Part shown: one piece after another, positions 1-8,900 of the stretch
Numbering within the stretch: the stretch's first letter is position 1
How the letters are laid out: every line of letters starts with the position of its first letter
Assembly: GCA_002686195.1 (NCBI GenBank)
Contig: NZAS01000023.1
Coordinates: 56,596 to 92,319, forward strand
DNA from: Candidatus Pacearchaeota archaeon
GTDB lineage: Archaea > Nanoarchaeota > Nanoarchaeia > Pacearchaeales > GW2011-AR1
Direction: 5' to 3'
DNA length: 35,724 nucleotides
Notes under the pieces: model-generated
What the model saw: the letters and a program-made list of their open reading frames with translations, nothing else
What the model was told of the DNA's origin: nothing
Database searches by the model: none
Made by a program: the position numbers and the translations under genes

Positions 1-3000
1 GTTAAAGAGGAGCCTTCTGTAAACAGGATTGTGAAAACAGAGCTTGACTTGTCTTTGAAGATATCTAGTTTTTCTGCTCCAGACGCAATAAATCCTCCCA
101 GAAGAAGGCCTTCTGAAGACATACCTTTTAATAGGGCTAATTTGGGCATCCTAGGCCTGGGAAGGTCATTGTCCGATGCCTCTAGGGGATTGGAGGTAGC
201 AGGCATTGAGGAGGACCTGTACAGGTTCTGTAGCCCAGCATTTGTATCAATGGGCGATAAGGAAAAGTTGTTGTTTATGCTGTTTTCTCTCAGACCATTA
301 TTTAATCCAGAAAACGGAAGAATATATACATTTAGAGTTGGAGACGAACACATAGAGAATAATGAAATTCCAAATTACAACAGACTGCACATCACGCAAA
401 ACTGTGTATGTTCAGTTGATGATACCGTTAGTGAGTTATCAAAATTTAGAGACAAAGATTTTCAATCAATTAAGATTGATTTAGATTCTAGTATAAATTT
501 TGAATATATAAAAGATGCAGATGTTGCCTTTGATTATATGCCATCTTCATTTAGAATTCTTGATACCCGAGGGGCTATTTATGAGGTATATGGATTTTTG
601 GACGAAGATGACAATGTGGTATCAGATGATGTTCCAAGTGCTGTATCTGGATTTATTATAAATAGAATTCCAGAAAATCAGCAGCATATTACAGCGCAAG
701 GTGCAGAGGCTATAAATGAATTACTTCCAACTGGAGAAATAACAGTACTTTATCAAACTATGTCAGTTTTGACGAAGGTTGATCCAGATGCAAAGAAGTA
801 TATTGGATACGAAGGGAAAAGCTATATAGTAGACTGGATGTCAGACTTCGTTAACTTCAAGATCATAAGAGATCCGTTGAATAATAATGTAGAGATTCTT
901 ATGAAGAGCGCTGTTGGCTCTGGCAAGAAAAACATAAAGCTTTTTTATACAGACCTTATTGACGTTGATATGGAAGGCGCAATATATGAAGGGCTAAATT
1001 TTGATAAATGGTTTAATATTGTTGGGGATACTACCCATGTGGATAACGCAGATACTTTATCAAACAAGATAGCCGTAGGAACCCTAGACAGGACGACCAA
1101 GTCAATTATTGATATTGGAAGATTAAGATATTCTGTACATAACAGATTTGATGAAGAAGATATTTATATAGGAACAAGCGCGAGAAGCCCATCTAGGATT
1201 CCGTTTGAGGTTAACAAGTATGACTTTCCAAGCACATCAGTTGGGTTGCCTTATAATTCAGACTCAGAAGAGGGTATATTCATAGGGTTCGATGAGCTAT
1301 GCTTATCTCCTTTGGCAGATGATGCTGGGCAATGGGTCTTTAGAACGAGAGCGGGAACCACTGTGTATGCCCCAACGAGCGTATACAGTGCAGAGGAAGA
1401 TAGTGAGGGATATAAATTTGGATATTCTTATGTTCCAGTTTCTCATATTTTTTCCGGAAGGTTGGACACAGATGGCGAATTCTCCTCCGTTCTTAGAGCG
1501 CATAGAGATGAGGATGGAACAGGATGTCCAACCGGCTTGGTATGCTCTTCGGAATATAGGTATTGTGGAAACGGATTATTAGAAGGTGATGAGCATGGAG
1601 ACGGATGGAGAAAGATAAATGAAACAAGTTCAGATTTAATAAACATATTAATTGGTGGATCCGAGGGTGAATCATCTCATTGGATGAAGCATGGCCATTT
1701 TAACACAAGTGTTAACGGAGGAGTTTATAGGGCCGGGCCTTCAGAAGATCACATGGTTAATTGCAATCATGATATTTCAGATGGAAACTTTGTATACACG
1801 AGCTTGCCATGCTATGACGGAGATTATTCTGCAACCGTTTCTTTTAGAGTTGCAGAATTAGATTATAATATTGTCAACTCTTCAGTAGGCAGATTTGACG
1901 GATCTATATCAGGCTCAATAACGGGCATTGTTCCAATTCATATACGAGATGGAGCTATAAATGTAAAGGTTGTTTTGGCCATAAGCGAGCTTGGACAGCC
2001 TCTGGCTTTGATTGTAGACGGACAGTCAAATGATATCGTGGATATATCATATTTTGATTGGGATAATGGGGTCTTTAATGAAATTACACTTTCAAAAGAT
2101 CTTGAAAATGAAACAATCACAATTCAATCTGATGGTCAAATTTTGAGCAAGTTGAAAATCGATGATTTTTCATCTGATGATATTGATAGCTCTGAATTAA
2201 TTAGTGAGCCAGCATTTTTGATTCATGTTTTTGATGGATCATTGGTAAGTATAAGCGATTTTCACAAAGAGTATGATGGAAACATAGTAGACATAGGCTT
2301 GATAGAATATAGCGCAAGATACGAAGAAGGAGTTTCCACCCTTGAGGATGAAGACATATTCATAAGCACAGATTCTAAAATTGAATTTGAATTAAACGTA
2401 GTTGCCGAAGAAGATGGCTATGTAGAAGGGTATGCGGATGGCTATGTAGAAGGGTATGCGGATGGCTATGAGGACGGCTATGTAGATGGTTATATTTCAG
2501 AACAAGAATTTGATGTAGATGAAATCTATTTTACGTCAGATAAGCTTAGGTATCTTTTTGATAGCGGCGAAAGCGATTCGGAAAATAGAATATCAATCTT
2601 TAAAGATGGAAAAGGATTTATGAATTTTAGAATTTATGATAACTCTTTATCATCTAGAGGCGATGTTAATATGTATAACATTGCAACAAACATAAAAGAC
2701 TTTCAGCCTGGAGAACTTCATCATATTTCTGCAAGTTGGAGATTGAATACTATTTATGAAAAAGATGAAATGCACTTATTCATAGATGGCCTTGAAGCTC
2801 CAAACATTTACAAATTTGGCGGCTCTGTACCGGTGAGGGTTAATGATAAATTTTCAGATATCAGTAAAGAGGTTCTTCAAGACTTTTTGGTTGATAGTAT
2901 AGAGTTTTGCAATATTTTTACAGAAGGAACCACTTTGGCAGGCTCTTCTACATTCACCTCAAGTCAGGCGGGATTCTCATCAGACATGGTAGGAAGATCT

Positions 3001-5874
3001 GTAATCTTTTTGGAATCGAGTATCGCCCCAACCTATATTGGAGAAGAATACATTATAAATAGTGTAGATGGAAATAGCGTAACCTTCGTAAGAGGGTTGG
3101 ATCTAGACATGGTTACATTTAACACTTCTGCTTCCGATATAAAATTCATGTTTCCACCTACATCTGGTGTAAAAATTCCAATTGCAACAGATTTGAGGAA
3201 TAGTGATTTTGCAGTATTGAGAACAGATTCGAAAGGAGAGCAGGAAGAGCTTGGAGGTATTTTATATACCGTTGAAGATGGAGCAATAAGTATTCTTAAC
3301 GGAGAAAACATTATAGATCCACAATATCGTGTAAATGTAGATACAAAAATAATCCAGTTTGTCGGAGAAGATAGTGATTGCAACTTTGTAAGTTCTGTTC
3401 AATTTTCAGATTTAGATATTCATATTGAAACATTTGGATTGATTTATACAAATTGCAATGATGTTATAAACTTATCTAGTTCTTCTTATTATATATTAGA
3501 CAAGAAGCCTTATGATATAAATAGCGGAAAGAGCGTTATATTATCACATGCGGCAGAGCCTGTTTCTCTTGAGGATGTTACAATACAAAGAATAGTGCTC
3601 CCAAGAATTATTCCGACTTTAGATAGCATTGATATAACAGAGGAGTTTGCAAGCTCTTATAAGGCTGAGTTTGGAATAGACCTAGCAGAAGATGATGGTA
3701 GCAGGCTCTTGACATCACAGCTTGGCCAGGTTCACAAAAGAAACCTTGGAAGATATTTGACTGTTAAATTCGACTCTGATAATGTAGTTTTCTGCGGAGA
3801 GTTGGACGGATATGTGGACGGATACGAAGAAGGGTCTTATCCAAATATTATAAGAGTTTTGGGAGAAACAGTTGATGGAACCAATTATGAAGATTTTGCG
3901 GTTATGGGGAATGGAGCTTTTCATGGCGAGAAACTATTTAAGTCTGTATCGAGAATAGAGGGAAATTTGCATATTGCAGATCAAAATTATGAGCCATGTG
4001 TTATTGAGCTTTTGGAATCTAATTCCGTAACCGTTTCAGATAATGATGGCGAATACGCTGAAGTCTTCCAATACTTAAATGGAAGCCTTATATTGACAAT
4101 AGGTGGTTCAAATGGATTTTATCCATTCGAGCTTCATCCTGGCAGTTATCGTTTGAGCTATCCTGCGTTCTTATCTATAAGGCTTCCAAATGTTGGAAAG
4201 AATGCATACATAGGTTGTGATATAGATGGTGGAGGCCAATTTGGAGGCACAATAGACGAATTTAGAATAATAACAGAAATGTCAAGCGATACTCGGCCAA
4301 CAGAAAGTGATACCGATGGAACGAGGAGTATTACGGAGGATTATTTAAATCCAAATCCACATTGTCCCGATGATCAAACTCTTGTTTTGGCACATTTTGA
4401 TGACCCTATAAAACTTCAGTCTAGAAGGTTAAGACAAAAAGAATTTTTAAATACAGAAAGTAATTTCAAATTCAAGTTAGACCTTGAAGACAGAGAGGCT
4501 TTATTGGGGTTTATAAATAATGAAGACATGTTTGTATCAAAAATGATTCGCATGGGTTTTGAGAAGGATGCCGCAATAGAGGCGTATGTAGAGTGTCATC
4601 ATGCCATGGGAGGTCCTCTGTTTAATGAGGCAAGACTCATAAGGAGTGATGAAATGTTGGTTAGCTCTAATAGTGTTAATGATAATTTTGGATTATCTGC
4701 CAAATTCTTCAATACTCCTCCTTTGATAATCAGCAACAGGCTTTCTTACTTTAGAAGAGAAGAGGGAACGATTGAGTTTTGGGCAAGTCCGCTTATGGAT
4801 ACGGTAGGGGACGAAGAAGACAGATATTATGTAGATATTTATTCAATTGCCCAAAAGAGAGTTAAATCATTTTCTCCAACTATAATAGATTTGCCAACTT
4901 CTGCTAAAGAAATTGTAAGCATACAGTTAATGGAAAATACTCAAGAATTTTCAGAGTTTTATTCCCAAGACGAAGTGGATCAAATTTTGTTTGATGATAT
5001 TTATAGAAGCGAAATTACAGGAAAGCTAACCGGAGGAACCGGGGTCAAGAAAGACTTTTCGATAGGCAGCAGATTAAGCGCGGACGGAAGAAGGGTATTT
5101 TTATTAGATGCTCTACCAGGTGCAAATATAGACGTTATAGTCTCATACACCCCAATTGATTCATCTGGTGATAGGGTTTCTGTTTATAAGAATAAAAATA
5201 GTCAGATTGTTTTTTCAATCATTGCAGATGGAGTGACAAATACTCTAGTAAAAGATATTGATTGGGGCAGGAATACTTGGCATAGGATAATGTGTACATA
5301 CAAAACAAATTCTAGTGCTGATGGGATGAGACTCTTTATAGATGGAGTTGAGAGCGGGTATATTACATATGGGGAAGGAGGTCTCGTATATGGTTCTGGT
5401 TTTGTATATGGACAGACCACTCAAGAGCTTGGCGCGTCTAAGCAGGTTAGTTATAATATAAATCTTAGAGATGACTTTAGATTAATATGTATTGGATCCG
5501 ATCTTTTTGAGAGTCATTCGGCTTTATCTAGATTAGACAATATAAGATTTAGCAGAATAAGAAGAAGTATATCTACGGGTCCATCTGGAGAATATATAGA
5601 TACAAATTATTCTTCTAATACAGACACGATTTTGCCTGTAATCAAAGATAACTCTACAACTATTATTTTAGATTTTGAACAAGAAAGCGATGAAGATCAT
5701 TACGCAACAGTGATTGATCCAGCAAGTGGAATATTCAACTTTGATATAGAAGTGTTAGATGATTTTGGTAATATTAATAGTGATGAAGTTGAAGATTTGA
5801 TTGTTGACCTAGTTGATAGATTGAAGCCAGCACATACAAATGCATTAGTAAAATTTCCAAGAGAATCATGTTAA
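1..5874 (+). CDS. Giant multidomain putative virion (baseplate/fibre) protein, partial at left edge
   Basis: No named family is recognised with certainty. The frame is open to base 1; a GTG at 31 gives 1947 residues, but no Shine-Dalgarno sits at a proper distance, so the gene probably begins upstream. Numbering here is from 31. At least two regions look like LamG/concanavalin-type sandwiches, with an H/W-x-x-I...L-F-I-D-G signature near 899-920 and 1579-1772 (W1584, W1750). A third sandwich-like region is near 535-720. A Cys-rich C-G-N-G stretch lies at 499-515, and (D/E)GY repeats at 795-821 and 1259-1268. The C-terminus, with DLVDRLKPAHT, resembles the end of some phage baseplate proteins. 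The protein is very acidic, with no signal peptide or membrane segment. Inferred role: host-contacting tail or baseplate component. A large bacterial adhesin is less likely because export signals are missing from the visible part. Confidence 0.7.
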   Translation, partial: VKEEPSVNRIVKTELDLSLKISSFSAPDAINPPRRRPSEDIPFNRANLGILGLGRSLSDASRGLEVAGIEEDLYRFCSPAFVSMGDKEKLLFMLFSLRPLFNPENGRIYTFRVGDEHIENNEIPNYNRLHITQNCVCSVDDTVSELSKFRDKDFQSIKIDLDSSINFEYIKDADVAFDYMPSSFRILDTRGAIYEVYGFLDEDDNVVSDDVPSAVSGFIINRIPENQQHITAQGAEAINELLPTGEITVLYQTMSVLTKVDPDAKKYIGYEGKSYIVDWMSDFVNFKIIRDPLNNNVEILMKSAVGSGKKNIKLFYTDLIDVDMEGAIYEGLNFDKWFNIVGDTTHVDNADTLSNKIAVGTLDRTTKSIIDIGRLRYSVHNRFDEEDIYIGTSARSPSRIPFEVNKYDFPSTSVGLPYNSDSEEGIFIGFDELCLSPLADDAGQWVFRTRAGTTVYAPTSVYSAEEDSEGYKFGYSYVPVSHIFSGRLDTDGEFSSVLRAHRDEDGTGCPTGLVCSSEYRYCGNGLLEGDEHGDGWRKINETSSDLINILIGGSEGESSHWMKHGHFNTSVNGGVYRAGPSEDHMVNCNHDISDGNFVYTSLPCYDGDYSATVSFRVAELDYNIVNSSVGRFDGSISGSITGIVPIHIRDGAINVKVVLAISELGQPLALIVDGQSNDIVDISYFDWDNGVFNEITLSKDLENETITIQSDGQILSKLKIDDFSSDDIDSSELISEPAFLIHVFDGSLVSISDFHKEYDGNIVDIGLIEYSARYEEGVSTLEDEDIFISTDSKIEFELNVVAEEDGYVEGYADGYVEGYADGYEDGYVDGYISEQEFDVDEIYFTSDKLRYLFDSGESDSENRISIFKDGKGFMNFRIYDNSLSSRGDVNMYNIATNIKDFQPGELHHISASWRLNTIYEKDEMHLFIDGLEAPNIYKFGGSVPVRVNDKFSDISKEVLQDFLVDSIEFCNIFTEGTTLAGSSTFTSSQAGFSSDMVGRSVIFLESSIAPTYIGEEYIINSVDGNSVTFVRGLDLDMVTFNTSASDIKFMFPPTSGVKIPIATDLRNSDFAVLRTDSKGEQEELGGILYTVEDGAISILNGENIIDPQYRVNVDTKIIQFVGEDSDCNFVSSVQFSDLDIHIETFGLIYTNCNDVINLSSSSYYILDKKPYDINSGKSVILSHAAEPVSLEDVTIQRIVLPRIIPTLDSIDITEEFASSYKAEFGIDLAEDDGSRLLTSQLGQVHKRNLGRYLTVKFDSDNVVFCGELDGYVDGYEEGSYPNIIRVLGETVDGTNYEDFAVMGNGAFHGEKLFKSVSRIEGNLHIADQNYEPCVIELLESNSVTVSDNDGEYAEVFQYLNGSLILTIGGSNGFYPFELHPGSYRLSYPAFLSIRLPNVGKNAYIGCDIDGGGQFGGTIDEFRIITEMSSDTRPTESDTDGTRSITEDYLNPNPHCPDDQTLVLAHFDDPIKLQSRRLRQKEFLNTESNFKFKLDLEDREALLGFINNEDMFVSKMIRMGFEKDAAIEAYVECHHAMGGPLFNEARLIRSDEMLVSSNSVNDNFGLSAKFFNTPPLIISNRLSYFRREEGTIEFWASPLMDTVGDEEDRYYVDIYSIAQKRVKSFSPTIIDLPTSAKEIVSIQLMENTQEFSEFYSQDEVDQILFDDIYRSEITGKLTGGTGVKKDFSIGSRLSADGRRVFLLDALPGANIDVIVSYTPIDSSGDRVSVYKNKNSQIVFSIIADGVTNTLVKDIDWGRNTWHRIMCTYKTNSSADGMRLFIDGVESGYITYGEGGLVYGSGFVYGQTTQELGASKQVSYNINLRDDFRLICIGSDLFESHSALSRLDNIRFSRIRRSISTGPSGEYIDTNYSSNTDTILPVIKDNSTTIILDFEQESDEDHYATVIDPASGIFNFDIEVLDDFGNINSDEVEDLIVDLVDRLKPAHTNALVKFPRESC
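2413..2493 (+). repeat. In-frame tandem repeat encoding (D/E)GY units
   Basis: Two identical 24-base units (2413-2436 and 2437-2460) are followed by degenerate copies to 2493. In the protein this gives seven consecutive D-G-Y or E-G-Y tetrad-like units around residues 795-821. The perfect identity of the two units suggests recent slippage or duplication. Confidence 0.95.
3804..3827 (+). repeat. Short 12-base-period repeat encoding DGY-x-DGY
   Basis: The nine bases ggacggata occur at 3804-3812 and again at 3816-3824, in frame. They encode a D-G-Y-V-D-G-Y stretch at residues 1259-1265. It has the same amino-acid motif as the repeat near 2413 but a different period. Confidence 0.7.
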
Positions 5875-5918
5875 TAGCCTCTATTAATAATCTTGGATGT
5901 ATCGATAAGAATCAAAGC

Positions 5919-5934
5919 TAGGAGATGTTTAATG
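5919..5934 (+). promoter_or_regulatory. Ribosome binding site fixing the start of the second giant gene
   Basis: A TAGGAG element at 5919-5924 precedes the ATG at 5932 with a 7-base spacer. The longer in-frame TTG at 5893 has no such element, so the ATG is preferred. Confidence 0.7.
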
Positions 5935-8900
5935 GCAAAGGCTAATAGAGAAAAGCTTTCAAGAGTAAACTTTTTTGATGGTCAAAGGGTAACGGAAGCT
6001 GACTTAGATGATGAGCAAATTCATCATAGGGGTTTAGTTTCTAGTTTAACCAAAGATTTTCATGGAAGCGGAATCGTAAGAGACCGACTCTTTGAGAGCT
6101 ATGTTTTATTGGACACCAGTGATCCTGGGACTTATTTAGATGACGACGAAGAAAATGAATCAGAATTTGTAATTGACTCTGGGTCTTACGATGGTAAGGC
6201 GATCTTCCTGGATAGGCAGCCAAGTGATACGGTTTATGGAAATAGGCTTGAAATTGAAGCAACCGGCCTTGATGTGGGCGGAAGATTAGCAACTAAAGTG
6301 CTTATTGTAGGGGCTGCCTTTAGCAGCCTGAGCGACTCTGGAGAACTTGTTTCTGAAGTTCTAGAATTTAAAGAAAATGGTTCAAAAGTTACAGAGAATT
6401 ACTATGTACGAGTTGTGTCTGTATTCTTTAATAATTTTTCAGGAGGAACAGGAAGAACTGAGAATAGTTTAAGTGAAGAAAGCTTAAATCTTTTAGGAGA
6501 AGATGGGAAGATTCTTATAAAAGAAGCCGAACCGTTCAATGCCTTTGCGAGAACCCAAACTGCTTTTCAAATAAAAGCACCAAATATAGAGCTTGCAAAC
6601 TTTATAACCTCCAGTGAAGAGCTATCTATAGAGGATGAAATAAAAAATGGTTTAGGATCTGTATATAATTTTAATGATCTATATTTTGAGTTAAATTCTA
6701 AAGAAGAAATAGCTTTTGAAGTCGATGGAAACCAGACTGTCTCTTATGGTCAAAAGTTTTTGGCCAAAGCAGATAATGTTCAAAAGGTTGATTTATTATT
6801 TTCGGTAAAAGAGGATGAAGCTGCCGCCTCAGGAGAAGAGTATAATTTTTCAGGGGATATAGTTATCTCAATACACAGGTTATCAACAGATATACAGTGC
6901 ATAACGGATCCTCATCCAGATAATTTAATAGACTTTGATCCAGAGCCATCTCCGCTTATTGAGATGTCATATTCTCAAGAAGACCTTGAGGCATTAGGCT
7001 ATAAACTAAACGGAACCCCACAGGTTGTTAGCTTTGATTTCTCCGGAACTCTAATAGCAGATCCAGGAATTGATCCATCTTTAGAGGTTGACGAATACTA
7101 TGCGGTTCTTGTAAGCAGAAGGGGGGATAACAGGACTGGAACTATCGTAATGCAAAAAGGTTACGACAAAGTTTCTAAGAAGACTAATAATGGACAAACA
7201 TTAAATGTAACTGAAAGTTTTGGAAAACAAACATCAAGATTTATTGAATTTGATCCAAATAACTTAGTGTACGTTGATGACATGGACTCATCTTTATGGT
7301 TTGTTGTTCATTCAGATACGATTGAGGTTACAGACGGAATAGCATACACCGACGATGGTCTTTTGGTTATATTGCCAAAAACAGAAGAGTATGTTGGCAG
7401 TACTGAAATCTCCTATTTTATGAGAAATGTAGGATTAAGTGATGTCTCTGAGGGGACAGATAATTTGCTGGTCCTGCAGAGGCAGGATGATTTTGTCACA
7501 CCAGGCATACATCCTAGAACTGGAAACTTTGTTAACACAAGAGTGCAAGACTCCCCGTCTGTTTCGATTATGACCACAAAAGAGTGGGAAGACGTAGACG
7601 AAAATTATCCACCAATTTTATTAGCCAGAATTAGAGACAACAATGTAAGAGAAGCACAAGATATAACCGGAACCTTTGATAGGCCTGGATTATTAGGAAG
7701 TGATGAAATTATATTTGTAGAGCCTGATTCAGACATGTTGACCGAGAACTTGATAAATAGAATTATAACTCCAGATATGGATTGTGAGTGTAATTCTAGA
7801 TATCGAATTGTTGCAGCAACATGCGCAAAGGTATATGCAGGCGATCTTGACAACGATGGGGAGATTACATCGAGTGATATTGTTGACCTGCTAAATGTAG
7901 TTGGAAACACTATAAATACAGAAACAACAGAGAGAAGAATTCTCGGTGGTGAATTAGATCTTATTGATTTTATAAAATCAGACTTAAATGACGACGGAAC
8001 GGTTGATGGCACTGATATAGAGTTAATCGAAGATGCTGTAGATGGATATGTAAACTTTAGTGTTGAGGAAGCATTTGATGTATTAACACTAAAATTAGAA
8101 AATATATTAGAAGAAGATAATTATCCTGTTTTGTTTGATTCTTCAGACTCAACAGATTCTGCAGCTTCTGGGGCAACAAGTAGCGGTGAAGACACCGTCT
8201 CTTTCACAACAGAACTTGAAAATCAAGCATTGGCAATCAGACTTGGAGATCAAGTAACTATACCATCAGATTCATCTGATGCAGGTGTATATTTAGTATA
8301 TTCAAAAACAGTAGATGAAACTGGAACGGGAGTCGTTCTGTCTGTTACAGATACAGATGGAGTGGATGTAAGCTTTTCTGGATCTAGCGGCTTTGACCTC
8401 ACAGTTGCAAGTGGTACGAGGGTAAATCTTTATGCTGATAATCCAAAACTTCTAGATGTACCTTATGCTGAGAAAAATTGGTCAATATCATACATTGGAG
8501 CGCCACACCAAAGTGACTTTCTAGATGTATGTGATCTTAGAAGATATGTAGAAACTAATTTCATAGAAGAATTTGAAGAGACTTGCGTTTGTGACGAAGA
8601 TTTGTGCATAGAAGAGGATGATTGCACCCCTCTATATAAAAACCAAAAGGTTTTACCAAATGACTTATTTATTCCAAGTGGAGAGATATATAAGGAGCCA
8701 GGAGTTCCGTATCATGGAGATATAGAGTATTCGACTATAACGATTCCTCTTCCTCCTGGAACCATAGATGATTGTGAAGTTGATTTATATACAAACTTTA
8801 TAAAGGCAGATTCAGGAAAATGCAAAACAGAATCTGGATATCCTGCCATGAAGTTTTCAGACGGAACCTATGTTGGATGTGGAGATTCTGGAGCAGAAAC

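Noticed and set aside
2413..2493. CRISPR or regulatory repeat array
   Set aside because: The units are in frame, contiguous without spacers and encode a regular DGY/EGY peptide, so this is a coding tandem repeat.
5893..5931. TTG start extending the second giant protein by 13 residues
   Set aside because: There is no ribosome site for the TTG, whereas TAGGAG lies 7 bases before the ATG at 5932.
7605..8012. 135-codon open frame on the - strand
   Set aside because: It is antisense to the dockerin-like region of the second giant gene and has low-complexity Ser/Ile-rich content, with no independent support.
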